Part shown: positions 21,648-32,629 of the stretch, in pieces | Position numbering within the stretch: position 1 is the first letter of the stretch | How the letters are laid out: every line of letters starts with the position of its first letter | NCBI RefSeq assembly: GCF_902635505.1 | Contig: NC_045430.1 | Location: 277,930,181-277,994,180 of the forward strand | Direction: 5' to 3' | Source of the DNA: Sarcophilus harrisii | Lineage: Eukaryota; Chordata; Mammalia; Dasyuromorphia; Dasyuridae | Length of the DNA stretch: 64,000 nucleotides | The notes under the pieces: model-generated | What the model saw: the letters and a program-made list of their open reading frames with translations, nothing else | Told to the model about the DNA's origin: nothing | The model's database searches: none | Program-made: the position numbers and the translations under genes

Positions 21648-23850
21648 GTGGGGCCGCGGTCCCGGCGGGGCGGAGGGGGGGCGGGGCGGGGCCTCTGGCG
21701 GAGGGGAGCGCTGGAGGAGGGGCAGGGCCCGGGCCGTCTCCAGGGGGGTGGAGGGGCAGCTTAGAGGCAAGTCTCTGATCCCGCCCCCCCCCCCAGCCTG
21801 CGGGGCGTCCCCGTAGCCTACGACAACCTGCGCATCGTGGGCGAGCTGGGCGACATCTACGACGACCAGGGCCACATCCACCTCAACATCGAGGCCGACT
21901 TCGTCATTTTCTGCCCCGAGAGGGGCCAGAAGCTGCTGGTAGGTGCGGGCGGGCGGGAGCAGGGAGAGCGCAGGCTCCGGAGCCTGGGGCGCTGGGCCCC
22001 CTTCAGCTCCTGCCCCGGGGGCCGGGCCCTCTGGCCTGGGCGGGGACTTTGCTCATGAGTTACCTGTCACTGAGTGGGTCCCACGGGCTGTCACGGGGCG
22101 GGGGCGGGGGGGGGTCAGTTGGGTCCCGGGCGGCGGCTGCCGTGGCTGGGGCTCACGCGCTCTCGTCCCCAGGGCAAGGTTAACAAAGTGGCCCCCAGCC
22201 ACCTGGGCTGCTTGGTGCACGGCTGCTTCAACGCTTCCATCCCCAAGCCCGAGCACATGGCCGCGGAGCAGTGGCAAGGCCTGCACTTCAGCGTCGGGGA
22301 CGAGCTGGAGTTCGAGGTGTCCCGCCTGGACTCGGACGCAGCCGGCGTGTTCTGCATCCGGGGCCTGCTGCTGCTCAGCAGGTGGGTGCCCGGCCCGGGC
22401 TTTTCGCAGCCCCTTCTCTTTTTACAGCTACTTCATCCCTCTGACTAAAAGTCTGTCTTATAAACTGGAAGAGAGCATTGGTGGCTGTCATTTAGCTTCT
22501 GATCGTCCCCAGGTCAGACCTTTAACTTGCATCTGGGAAAACCCCCCGACCCAGCCTGAGGTCCGGTACATGGGAGAGGGCCAGGATTTGACCCCACATC
22601 CTCTTGCCCAAGACGCGCTCCCTGCAGTGACCAGGAATTTTAGCTTTGAACCATAGGGCGTCTTTTAGTTGGAGGGAAGACTCTTGAAAGCGTTTGTGGC
22701 CTATTCCCGGTCAGAACAGCGTGAACAGGGGCCACTGCAATCCCACAGAACAGAGCCCTGGGGCTTTCCTGCTCTACATGGTCTTCAGACTTGTCCGGAG
22801 CCAGAAAGCCGGGTCCTTGGTCTCTGCAGAAAACTTGTTGTGCTAGTGCAGGACTCAACCCGGGTCATCCATGTTCTTGGTGATGGGCCTGAGAAGTCCC
22901 GGGTCATGAGCGTCAGAGCAAGTTTGAATCCTGGTTTGGCTGAAAACAGAGCCCTAACTTCCTGGTGCCTCTATCCACAAAGAAAGGCCTTTTCCTCCTG
23001 GGAAAATGAAGGCTCTGAATTGGAATGGAGGATCAGAAAGAAGGGGAATCGGACGTACTGAACATGTGGGTGTTTAGATCAGGAGCAGTTCTATGTGTCT
23101 CCCTTTATTTCGTGCTTTATTTCTTCTTCACACCTTCTCTTCAGGGATCATAACAACTTCTTCCAAAAGTGGAGCTTTCCAGGGTACTTGATGGGAGCTG
23201 GGAACCTGGAGGATCTCAGCTGCCACCTGATGGGAACTGGGTGACTGGCTATGGGGGAGGCCGTTGGTGGGCGCTATACTCTGTGCCTGGGTCCTAATCT
23301 GGGTGCTCAGGGACGCCTTCCAGTGCTCACTGACCTCTATCCTGTTTTTCACAGCTTGCCACCCACCGACTCTGCGCTTCCCAAAGGTTCTGGCGACGTG
23401 AGCAGCGAGACCGAGCCTGGAGCAGAGGGAGAGAAGCCAAAGAAGAGCAAGAAGGGGCTGAAGAAGTCCTGCTCGGCCTGGGGTGACCTGCCGGCCACTC
23501 TACCTTCAGACAAGGCTGAGCCTTCAGACAAGGCCGAGCCTTCAGAAAAGGCTGAGCCTTCGGACGAGGCTGGGGCAGTGGAGACTGACAGCCCTGCCCA
23601 GGAGGCTGAGAAGGAACTGTGTGAGGAGCAGGAGCCTCGGATGAAGAAGAAGAAGAAGAAGCACCATCGAGAAAAGCAGGAGCCACTGGAACTTGACCCT
23701 CAGTGCCAAGCCAGCGACTCAAGCGGCTACCAGAGTGACCACCAGAAAAAGAAAAAGAAGAGGAAAAGGCCCAGTGACGAGCCTGAGGGTGCTGCGGCCC
23801 CGGAAGAAGAGCCGAGGCCGAAGAAGAAGAAGAAGAAGGAAAAGGAGTGA
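21445..23850 (+). CDS. POLR1F: RNA polymerase I subunit RPA43 (POLR1F/TWISTNB), 4 coding exons
   Basis: This gene encodes the RPA43 subunit of RNA polymerase I, which with its partner forms the stalk of the enzyme that transcribes rRNA in the nucleolus. Joining 21445-21647, 21797-21938, 22173-22381 and 23355-23850 gives 349 residues; from memory the human protein is 338. Recognisable blocks are LVKPGSCL near the N-terminus, VGELGDIYDDQGHIHLNIEADFV (read as VGELGDIYDD then GHIHLNIEADF), the OB-fold segment GCLVHGCFNASIPKP, GDELEFEV and DSDAAGVFCIRG. The C-terminal tail is acidic and lysine-rich and holds the conserved SDSSGYQSDH motif (residues 305-314) followed by basic runs, probably nuclear or nucleolar localisation signals. 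The start is fixed by an in-frame TGA at 21382, with no other in-frame ATG before 21445. All introns are GT-AG and short (149, 234 and 973 bp). Identification is by remembered family sequence; exon joins are inferred from frame and splice sites. Confidence 0.96.
21648..21796 (+). other. POLR1F: POLR1F intron 1
   Basis: Short 149-bp GT-AG intron with G-rich Sp1-like GGGGCGGGGC sequence near 21679-21692 and a C-rich polypyrimidine tract before the acceptor. Confidence 0.9.
21797..21938 (+). CDS. POLR1F: POLR1F coding exon 2
   Basis: The exon starts after a C-rich tract ending in AG (21795-21796) and completes the split serine, giving SLRGVPVAYDN. It codes residues 69-115, including GDIYDDQGHIHLNIEADFVIFCPE, a very conserved RPA43 block. 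The donor GTAGGT begins at 21939 in phase 0. Confidence 0.95.
21939..22172 (+). other. POLR1F: POLR1F intron 2
   Basis: GC-rich 234-bp GT-AG intron. It contains no repeat that I recognise. Confidence 0.9.
22173..22381 (+). CDS. POLR1F: POLR1F coding exon 3 (OB-fold region)
   Basis: The acceptor AG is at 22171-22172. The exon codes residues 116-184 plus two bases of Ser185: GKVNKVAPSHLGCLVHGCFN and then the GDELEFEV and DSDAAGVFCIRG blocks. In the RPA43 family this is the C-terminal OB-like domain of the stalk subunit. The donor GTGGGT begins at 22382. Confidence 0.95.
22382..23354 (+). other. POLR1F: POLR1F intron 3
   Basis: The longest intron, 973 bp, GT-AG. Its middle (about 22840-23010) has text reminiscent of a decayed MIR-type SINE ('tttgaatcctggtttggctg'), but this is weak. 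Open frames within it are not supported as exons. Confidence 0.85.
23355..23850 (+). CDS. POLR1F: POLR1F coding exon 4 (charged C-terminal tail)
   Basis: The acceptor (tttttcacag) ends at 23354. The exon completes Ser185 and codes residues 186-349 and a TGA stop. It is low-complexity: an acidic/basic region, a four-copy six-residue repeat (PSDKAE type, residues 235-258), KKKKKK runs near residues 282, 316 and 341, and the conserved SDSSGYQSDH motif. In this family such tails are variable and disordered, so length differs between species. Confidence 0.93.
23503..23571 (+). repeat. 18-bp in-frame tandem repeat in POLR1F exon 4
   Basis: Nearly identical 18-bp units start at 23503, 23521 and 23539, and a fourth, more diverged unit starts at 23557. 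They encode PSDKAE, PSDKAE, PSEKAE and PSDEAG. Unit 2 differs from unit 1 only by a silent GCT to GCC change. The human tail as I remember it lacks this block, so a lineage-specific expansion is likely. Confidence 0.9.
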
Positions 23851-24279
23851 GGTCCCTGTGGGGCCTGGAGAAGGTCAGGGCAGATGTACCCTCTGGCTTG
23901 GCAGGAGGAAGGAAATGGCTCCATGGGAATAGCTTCAAGTCAAGGGTTACTTCTGCCCAGAGGGATGGGGCCCAAGGGTCATGTCTCGGCTCTCCCCAAG
24001 CCCAAGGGGCCTCTGAGGCGAGGAGAATAAGAACTCTCTTTTGGAGGCTTCAGTGTCTGCCAAGGGAAGACCACCTTCCCCTCCTTCCTTTGAACAGCTT
24101 GGCAGGAGCTAGGGAAGGCACAAGCCTGTCTTCTCAGGAGCCCCACAGGGGCAGGCCACTCAAGGAGCTGGCATCCCCCCTCATAATCTAGAGAGAATTT
24201 AACGTCACTCAGGATTGTCCTCATCTCTGGGCACATCAATAGCTCCCATTTCTTAATATGCCAAGCCGTGCACCAATCA

Positions 24280-24475
24280 CATGTGGCCCTCACAGTAATC
24301 CTAAGAGGGAAGGGGGAAACTGAGCTCTGAGAAGCCAAGAGACTTGTACAGGATCAGCTAGTCTGAGGCAGGCTGGATTTGCATTCGGGACTTCTTGTCT
24401 GAGGCTAGCTTTAAACTCAGGTCTTCCTAACCCCAGGCCCAGCGCGCTTAACCACTGTGCCTCTGCTGCCCTAAA
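24280..24475 (-). mobile_element. CORE-SINE relic in the POLR1F 3' UTR
   Basis: The reverse strand reads 'ggcagcagaggcacagtgg', then 'tgagtttaaagctagcctc', then 'ctcagtttcccccttccc', the head, body and tail of a tRNA-headed SINE. Confidence 0.6.
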
Positions 24476-24702
24476 TATGGTCCTCAAGTTAGGCTTTGCA
24501 TTAAGAAAACTTGACAGTCAGATAGAATAGGGTAAGACTAGATTTCTAGAGTATTCATTTTTGTGAAAAGATTGATCATAGGATTATTTTTCATTGTCAC
24601 ATTTTTAAAACAGGTTTTCATTTAAAGAAGTTTAATTTGTGTGCAGCTTTTCTGAAGTAGGAAGGGATTTATTGTGAAAATTAAGGTATGTGTGTACATT
24701 CT

Positions 24703-24708
24703 AATAAA
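24703..24708 (+). terminator. AATAAA poly(A) signal candidate 1 for POLR1F
   Basis: A canonical hexamer 853 bp after the stop codon, in AT-rich DNA. Usage is unknown. Confidence 0.4.
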
Positions 24709-24800
24709 AAGCTAAGCGCTCTGCTTTGAGGTATATATAAAATGTATTTATAGGTTTACAAATCTCAGTATTACTAAAGTGCCTTTAAAATTGTATGTGA

Positions 24801-24806
24801 AATAAA
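24801..24806 (+). terminator. AATAAA poly(A) signal candidate 2 for POLR1F
   Basis: A canonical hexamer followed within 30 bp by a T-rich run (ttttttttgt near 24832), the usual arrangement of a cleavage site. I prefer this as the main 3' end. Confidence 0.5.
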
Positions 24807-24825
24807 GATATTATTTTATTTAATT

Positions 24826-27067
24826 TAGCTCTTTTTTTTGTACTATAAATTTCATTGGGAGTTTAAGTGTTTTAAATTCTGTTACTGTCTAACTAGACAG
24901 TATCAATAATTAAAGGTGAGAAGCAGTTAGTATAATTTTCATAGTAGAATTTTATTTTTGTATTTGATTTTTAAAAACATAATTATGTTCCTGAGAGTTC
25001 ATGTGAAAAAGAAGTTCATCGTCATCTTGAGTTGCATGTTCACAGAGGTTGATGATTCTTCCATGATTGGCAGCTCATCTTAATCCAATGCCCTTTTGGG
25101 TTTTAGGTTTTGAGGAGAAATGGATTTAGGGAAGACAAGGAAAGAGTCAGCATAGCCATAGTCACCAGAAGGAGCTTGACTGCTCTGCCGTGGTCAGGTG
25201 TACATAGACAAGGACTCAATGAGCTACACAGAACAGTGGCCATTTCTTTTTATGGAGGTCACACCAGGACCTTTGATTACTAAAGTCCATTGAATTAAAT
25301 CCTTTGAATTAGAAATCTGATTTCCATATTTTCTTCAGTTGACTTTTTTCCTGATACAGTTAGAGGAGTCTCACATGCCTTTGATCTGAGGACCTGAATC
25401 TGACTCTTACTTAATCCTTTACCAGCTAAGGAACTAGAAGTAACTGGTTTTCCTGCAGAGCTCCTTAATTGAAAGTATTTACAGATCATCTGGGAAATAG
25501 TTATTTTAGTTTGCAAGTTGGTTTGGTCTAGTCACAAGAACATTTGGACAAGCAGCTGGTTTATAATAAACATTTTTATTTAGCACAAAAGCAGCACAAC
25601 CTGAAATGTAGACCTCCCAGAGAGATCAGCACATAAGAGGAGTCAGAAAAATGGGGGAGAGGTTCATTGTCAAAACCAGTGCTGGTTTTAAGTACTGGTT
25701 AAGATTAATGGGCATGCCATTAAGATTAACTTACCCTATGGCAAGTTAAGGTCAAGGGGAAATGAAAATCTTGAAAGAAGGGGAACGTCAATCATGTTTC
25801 ATTAAATCAATGGTAGCCACTGGTTGTAAATATAATTCCTACTGCCTTTTGACTTTAGTGAGGAAAATGTCAAATTAGTATTTTCTTTTGCTGATTTTTA
25901 CTATATCTGATGTTTGTGGTTGAGCTCATTATAGTCTAATCACTGAACAAGCAAAATACTTATTAGATGTGATTCTCTTCAGGCATTTTTGACCTTGGGC
26001 AAATAGAGCTGTGTAACTGTAGTAAGGGAGTTTCTGTATTTATAAAGTTGTAATTGTGACAAATTAATAGTGAGTAATAGTAGTATTTGTGGAAAACTAC
26101 TTTGAGCAAATGAAAGAAGCAAATTGCTATAGATCATATTTTTCTTATTTCTAGAATCTTTCATCTGGGCCTTCTGCCAACTTCACTGTTTTAGAATAAA
26201 CAAATTACAACTGTGACCAAAATGAACAATATTCTCTACAGAACTTGTGACGAGAGGTTTGTTTGTGTTCCACCATCATTCTAAAGCAAGACATATTTGA
26301 AAATGGGGGGTTCTGGCTTCCCTGCAAACCTGGATAATGTTGCTTTTAATTGCAGATAGGGTATATTGATATGTCAGGTGCACATTAGGAAGACTTGCCT
26401 AGAAAGGGTAACAGCAGAGAGGACCTCTAGAACTGAGAATGGCCAAGGAGACCCAACTGTCCAACATCTACACTAATTGACAAACTGGGTAATAAGGGCA
26501 ACTAAAGAGCAAAACTTCGAGACTTTCATTGATGTCAATGGTAGTCAAGTCATTCATGCCTGTTCACCTTGGACAATTCTGTCCAGGTCTTGCATTGCTT
26601 AGTCCCACTCTGTTTCAGGCCACAAACAGACACATTCAAAGGACCTTGCTGTCCTGAGGGAGTCCTTGGACTCTGGGCTGCCTCTGCTCATGGACAGACC
26701 CAGATCTCTTTGGCAAGTATCCGTCTCCATGTTTTATACCTCCACCTGATGACTGTCAGCCAAGATTCTCTAGGACTCTTTCAAGAAATTATGAGTACTT
26801 TAAACATATACAGGAGACTTACCTTGTGGGAAGAGGGCCCCAAAAGTGGCCTTTGGCCTGAGTGAATCAAAGCACCAGAGTAGCATCTTCTGTTCTCTAC
26901 ATCTTTTAGGCAGCCTTGAGAAGGTAACGATGGGGGTCTACCCTGAAATACTGCTTCCACAAGCCTCCTAGTGGATTTATGCATAGTTTTTTTCCCAAAC
27001 TCATTTGATAAAAGTAGAGATAAATAAATCTCTGTCTATAGTTCTAGAGTTGTTGCTATATTTTATT
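24826..27067. other. AT-rich sequence downstream of POLR1F, nothing recognised
   Basis: Conspicuously free of recognisable SINE or L1 pieces for about 2.2 kb. It may contain extended 3' UTR (AATAAA at 25565) or regulatory DNA. No open frame is convincing. Confidence 0.45.
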
Positions 27068-27277
27068 TTTCCTAGTTAACAAAAACAATTTTTGACATTC
27101 ATTTTTAAAACTTACAGAAATTGCAAATTCCCTCTCTCTCCATCCCCGTTGAAAAGGAAAGAATTTGAAGGTTACACATATGTAGTCATATAAAACATTT
27201 TCATTTTAGTCTTGGTGTGAAAGAAAGTAGATTTCCCCCCACCCCCCCCCAAAAAAAAAACCCTCAAGAAAAAGGAA
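27068..27277 (-). mobile_element. L1 3' UTR fragment (older family)
   Basis: Reverse L1 3' UTR text: 'acatatgtagtcatataaaa', 'tgtgaaagaaagtagatt', followed by a C/A-rich run. Similar text recurs in the next copy. Confidence 0.6.
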
Positions 27278-28040
27278 ATATTATTTTATTTATTTGATAA
27301 TTTTCTCTTTTACATTCAAAACAAGTTTTTTTTTTTTTTTTTTAACATTTGTTTTTATAATTTTTGAGTTCTAGGTTCTCTCCCTTCTCCCCATAATTGT
27401 GGTTTCTTAACCGCATGTGAAGTTATGCAAAACACTTCCATAAAAGTCAAGTTGTGAAAGAAAACATAGATCTCCCAGCTTAATGAAAACAAAAACCCTC
27501 AAGAAAAATTAAGTAAAAAAAAAAAAAAAGCTTCAGTCTGTATTCAGACACAATCAGTTCTTTCTCCAGATATAGTTTTTCATAGCAAAGTCATTCACAG
27601 CTGCTCATCCCAGAAAATTGCTATTATTTTGTATTATGGTACATTTCACTTTGAGTTCATGGAAGAATATCCAGGTTGTTCTATTATAGTTTATTTTATT
27701 TTTTTAACATCCCATCACAAACACATACTACAGTTTATTGAGGCATTCCCTAATTGATGGTTATTCTCTCAAATTTCCTATATTTCTTCCCTGAGAAGAG
27801 AGCTGCCATGAATAGTTTTTGTACATCTAGGTCATGTTCCTTTTTCTTGGTTTGTTTTTTGTTTGTTTTTTGTTTTGTTTTGTTTTGAATCTTTGTATTT
27901 ATGCCTAGTGATGGTGTTGTTAGGTCAAAGAAAATCCCCGAATTTATATCCCTTTGGGTATAGGTTATGTCTTTTGATCATTTATCAATTGGGGAATGAC
28001 TCTTTTTATAAATTTGACTCGGTTCCCTTTATATATGAGA
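27278..28040 (-). mobile_element. L1 3' end, second copy
   Basis: The T run near 27326 is the complement of the tail. The 3' UTR words 'gtgaagttatgcaaaacac' and 'cttcagtctgtattcaga' then lead into the ORF2 C-terminus. About 200 bp of ORF2 appear missing near 27930. Confidence 0.7.
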
Positions 28041-28079
28041 AATGAGACCTTATCGGAGAAATCACTTTGAAATTCTGAA

Positions 28080-28885
28080 AGAAAAATTTTAAAAGTATGC
28101 TTCAACCCGTATTCAGACACCATTAATTCTTTCTCTGGGTATGAATAGCAATTTTTTTTTTTCCTTCATTAGTCCTTAGAGTTGTCTTTGGAGTATTGTA
28201 TGGCTGAGAATAGCTAAGTCATTCATAGCTGATCGTCTCATAACATTGCTGTTACTTTGTAAACAGTATGCTTTATTTTGTATCAGCTCATGGAAGTCTT
28301 CAAGTTTTTGATAATTTTGTATAACACAGTATCCCATCATCAAATGACCCCAGCTTTTTAGCCATTCACCAATGGATGGGGATCCCCTCAGTTTAAAATT
28401 CTTTGTCACCACAAAAAAGCTGCTATAAATATTTTTATACATATAAGTCCTTTTCCTTTTTGTTTTTTATCTTTTTGGGGATTCAGACCTAGTAGTGGCA
28501 TTGCGACAACGAGTATTCATGGTTTGCATGTGGTTCCAAATTGCTCTACAGAATGGTTGAATCAGTTCACAATTCTACCAGCCATGCATTAATGTCTTAC
28601 ATGCTCTCCACCATTTGTCATTTCATATTAGATTCATTAAGGGGACAGAATAGGTATGAAGTTGTATTTCAGAATTGTTTCATTTTGCATTTCTCCAATA
28701 AATAGGGCATTTTTTCCACAGATGGCGATAGATTTGATTACTTCTTTTAGAAACAGTGTTTTTTAATTCTTTATCAATTAGGCAATAGCTCTTATAAATT
28801 TGACTCAGTTCTTTATATGTCTGAAAAATGAGGCCTTTATCAGAGATATTTGCTTCAAGATTTTTTCAATTATTATTGCTATTTC
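28080..28885 (-). mobile_element. L1 3' end, third copy
   Basis: The minus strand reads through the ORF2 C-terminus (IGEWLKSWGHLMMGYCVIQN-like end) and upstream to 'caaatggtggagagcatgta'. It shares 'cttcaacccgtattcagaca' with the second copy. It may be the tail of the L1 whose 5' part lies at 32213-33986. Confidence 0.75.
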
Positions 28886-29470
28886 CCTTCATCATATTGT
28901 TTATTCTGTTCTCTTTTCATTCTGCCTCTCCTCAAAAGTGTTTTACTTCTGACTACCTCTTCCCCCAATCTCTCCCCACTTCTATTATACACCCCTTTTC
29001 CTAGCTCCTCCTCCTACTTTTCTATAGAGTAAGATAGATTTCTATGCCCACTTGAATATGTATATTATTCCTTTTTTGAGTCAATTCTGATGAGAGTAAG
29101 TTTCACTCACTCCACACACGGGTCAGGTCCTCCCTCTTCCCTTCCTTTGTAAAAAGTTTTTTCTTGCCTCTTTTGTGTGAGATGATTTTCCCCATTCTAC
29201 CTCTCCCTTTCCCTTTTTCTCAGTATATTCCTCTCTCACCACTTAATTTTATTGGTTTAAGTATCATCCCTTCATATTCGACTCATACAGGTGCACTCTG
29301 TGGTTATATACTCCTTCTAACTACTCTAATGATGAGAAAGTTTTCATGAATTATAAGCATTATCTTCCCATGTAGCAATGCAAACAGTTCAATTTTATTG
29401 AGTCCCTTTTCTCTTCCTTGTTTATTTATTTATGCTTATCTAGTCTTTTATTTGAAAGTCAAATTTTTGG
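28886..29470 (-). mobile_element. L1 part between ORF1 and ORF2, outer element of the nest
   Basis: Reverse-oriented spacer sequence of a marsupial-type L1. It ends at a short duplication TCAAATTTTTGG (29459-29470) that recurs with one change at 32213-32224, where the ORF1 part of the same element resumes. Confidence 0.65.
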
Positions 29471-31370
29471 TAGGCAGAGCCATGGTGGTAGGGATTAGAC
29501 AGGTTTTTATCTAAGCTCTTCTGAGTTTACTTCAGAATCAACAACAGATCAAACCTCTGAACGAATTTTGGAGTGACAGAATGCACAAATATTTGAAGTT
29601 TAAAAATTTCCAGCAGAAGATATTTCAGAATTTCAGGAAAGATCTGTCTTAATAGGGCAGGGGTGGGAGGCTGCCCAGCATAGATACAGTGCCGGGGGGC
29701 CCAAGGCAGAGTAGGCACAAGATCCTACTGGGATGCTTTCAGGCAAAATACAGCAGTGTTGGCCACTCTGTCCTGATTCAGAAGCCAATGGAGTAGCAAA
29801 CTAGCTATGAAACCATCAGCATAACTATAAAAGGGTTAGAGACTCAATAAAGTTGAAAATGCTGCAAGCAACCAGAAAGAAACAATTCAAATATTGAAGA
29901 GCCACAATCAGGATTACTCAGGACCTAGCAGCTTCCACTTTGAAGGATCAAAAGGCCTGCAATCCGATATTCTGGAGGGCGATGGAGCTGGGACTGCAAC
30001 CAAGAATCGATTATCCAGCAAAATTATGCATTATCTCTCAGGCAAAAAGATGGACATTCAATGAAATTATTTTTGATGAACAGACAAAATTTGATCTTCA
30101 AATATAAAATTCAAGAAAAAATCAAGAAGAAGAGATAAAAAGGGAAGAAGAAAAAACTTTTTTTTTAAAGTTTAAATGTTTACATTATAGGGGAAAATGG
30201 TATATTTAGTTCTTGAGAACTGTATCTATTCTCAGAAGATGTAGGTATAATTTGACTTTATTATGATAATATAAAAAAAAACTGAGGGAAGGAGAGATTG
30301 TACTGGAAGAAGAAAGGGGAGGTAAAATGGAGTAAATTACAGCACACGAAGAGGCAAAAAAGACCCATTACAACTAAGGGAAAGAAGGGAGAGGGATGAC
30401 ATTGTGTGAACTTTAATCCCTTCAGATTTTGCTCAAAGAATATCAGTCATATTTAGTTTGATAGAAAAACTTGTCTCACCCTATAGGGAAGTAGGAGAAA
30501 AGGGAAAGAAATGAGGAAGGCTAATAGAAGAGAAAACAGAAGTAGAAGGAGAAAGGTATACAAAGGGGAGATGGGCTGTAAAAGGGAAGGGCAGCCTAAG
30601 GAAAGTGGTGGTCAGAAGCAAAACACTGGGCAGGAGGGAAAGGGCAAAATAAAAGAGATGTATAACTTGGGGAAAATAAGATAGTGGGAAATGCAGAGTT
30701 AGTAATTTTAGCTATGAAAGTGAATGGTATAAACAGAAGCACATAACAGACTGGATTAAAAGCCAGAATTCTACAAAATGTTTACAAGAAGCACCTTTAA
30801 AGCAGAGTGAGTGATACATATAGAATCAAGGTGAAAGACTGGAATAGAATCAATTATGCTTCAGTTAAAGCAAAAAAAAAAAAAAAAAAAAAAAAAAGTA
30901 GGGGTAGCAATCCTGATCTCAGATCAAGAAAAAGCAAATATATATTTAATTAAAAGGAAAAAAAAAAGGAAACTATATTTTGCCAAAGGACACCATAGAT
31001 AATGAAGTAAAATCAATATGTAACATATATGCACCAAATAGTATAACATCCAAATTCATAGAGGAGAAGTTAAGAGAGATGTAAGGACAAATAGACAGCA
31101 AAAGTATACTAGTGAGGCGTCTCAAATTTACTCTATCAGAACTTAGATAAATTGAACCACAAAATAAGACAGAAGTTAAGTATGACAGACTTTGGAGAAA
31201 ATTGAATGGGAACAAAAAGGATTATATTTTTTTTTTCTTGGCAGTACATGGAATCTACATAAAAGTTGATCATGTATTTGGTCATAAAAACCTCAAAATC
31301 AAATTCAGAAAGGCAGAAATAGTAAAGTCATTTTTTTCATATCATGATACCATATTTGCAAATATATTTT
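29471..31370 (+). mobile_element. Inserted L1: 5' end, ORF1 C-terminus, ORF2 endonuclease part
   Basis: It begins with a typical L1 start ('taggcagagccatggtgg'). Near 29905-30010 it encodes IRITQDLA then QPRIDYPAKL, matching the ORF1 C-terminal domain (human IRLAADFS then QPRISYPAKL). From 30900 it encodes an ORF2 endonuclease segment (VAILISDQ, TIDNE, NIYAPN, and YIKVDHVFGHKNLKIK). It carries internal deletions and stops, and a 27-bp A run at 30871. Confidence 0.85.
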
Positions 31371-32167
31371 CCTTTTCTTTTTTTTAAAGCTTTTTATTTT
31401 CAAAAGATGCACAGATAATTTTTCAATAATGCCCCTTGCATAGCCTTGTATTTCAGATTTTCTCCTCCTTTCTCCTACCCCTTCCCCTAGATGGCAAGCA
31501 ATCCAATATATGTGCTACATGTTAAAATATGTTAAATCCAATATGTGCAAACATATATACAATTCTCTTGTTTCATGTGAAAAATCAGATGAAAAAGGTA
31601 AGAAAATGAGTAAGAAAACAAAATGCAAGCGAACAATATCCAAAAAAGTGAGAATGTTATGTTGTGATCCACATTCAGTTCCCACAGTCCTCTCTCTGGG
31701 TGCTGATGGCTCTCTTCATCACAAGATCATTGGAACTGGTCTGAACCAGTTGGTTCATTGTTGGTTCAAATCTCATTGTTGGAAAGAGTCACTTCATCAG
31801 AATTGGTTGTCATATAATATTGATGTTGCCATGTACAATAATCTCCTGGGTCTGCTCATTTCACTTTAGCATCAGCTCAGTTAAGTCTACCCAAGCCTTT
31901 TTGAAATCATTCTTCTGATTGTTTCTTATAGAACAATAATATTCCATAACATTTGTATTCCATAATTTATTCAGCCATTCTGCAATTGATGGGCATCTAC
32001 TCATTTTCCAGTTTCTTGCCACTACACAAAGGGCTGCCACAAACGTTTTTGCGCATGTGGTTCCCTTTCCCTCCTTTAAGATCTCTTTGGGATATAAGCC
32101 CAGTAGTAACATTGCTGGATCAAAGGGTAGGCACAGTTTGATAACTTTTTGAGCATAGTTCCAAATT
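31371..32167 (-). mobile_element. L1 3' end nested inside the inserted L1
   Basis: Minus-strand L1 with tail at 31371 and an ORF2 C-terminus reading LPFDPAMLLLGLYPKEILK, then CPSIAEWLNKLW and MEYYCSIRNNQ. It is flanked by a diverged duplication ATTTGCAARTAT(AT)TTT (31354-31369 and 32168-32183), which marks it as the youngest of the three layers. It is 5'-truncated. Confidence 0.88.
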
Positions 32168-32183
32168 ATTTGCAAGTATTTTT

Positions 32184-32212
32184 AAAATAAAAAGCTATTA
32201 TTTGAAAAAAAA
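32184..32212 (+). mobile_element. 3' terminus of the inserted L1
   Basis: 'aaaataaaaagctattatt' followed by an A run is the last part of an L1 3' UTR in + orientation. It completes the element that begins at 29471, after a large internal loss of ORF2. Confidence 0.6.
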
Positions 32213-32629
32213 TCAAATGTTTGGTTCAGTTCAGGTCTTTTCATCAAGAATAGTTGGAAGCCCTCTATTCATTGAATATCCATTATTTCACCTAAAGGAT
32301 AATACTCAATTTAGCTGGGTAGGTGATTCTGGGTTGTAATCCTTCCTCCTTTGCCTTCCAAACCTTTAATGTAAAAGCTGCTACATTTTGTGTTTTTCTG
32401 ACTGGGACTCCATGATGTTTTCATTGTTTCTTAATGGCTGCTTGCAATATTTTCTCCTTGCCCTGGGAGCTCTGAAATTTGACTATAATAATCTTGTTGG
32501 TTTTCATTTTGCTATTTCTTTCAGGAGGTGATCAGCGGATCCTTTCCATTTCTATTTTATCCTCTGGTTCTAGAATATCAGGGCATTTTTCCTCAAAAAA
32601 TGCTTGAAAGATGATGTCTGGCATGGAAA

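Larger units (their letters stand above)
20871..22410. promoter_or_regulatory. CpG island spanning the POLR1F promoter and first exons
   Basis: A sharply GC- and CpG-rich segment within otherwise AT-rich DNA. It contains many GCG and CGC words, Sp1-like GGGCGGGC at 21330-21337 and further G-rich boxes in intron 1. It begins where the CA/CG array ends and covers exons 1 to 3. The transcription start is inferred at about 21390-21440; no TATA box is seen. Confidence 0.8.
23851..24825 (+). other. POLR1F: Probable POLR1F 3' UTR
   Basis: The segment runs from the stop codon to just past the second poly(A) signal. It includes a CORE-SINE-like relic (about 24280-24475). The extent is inferred from the signals only; alternative ends further on (AATAAA at 25565) are possible. 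Confidence 0.5.

Noticed and set aside
21943-22656. 237-codon open frame across POLR1F intron 2 and exon 3
   Set aside because: It is a GC-rich shadow frame over the true exon 3, in a different phase from the conserved POLR1F reading.
23327-23938. Antisense open frame of 203 codons over POLR1F exon 4
   Set aside because: Mirror of the lysine/glutamate-rich coding repeat on the other strand; no independent support.
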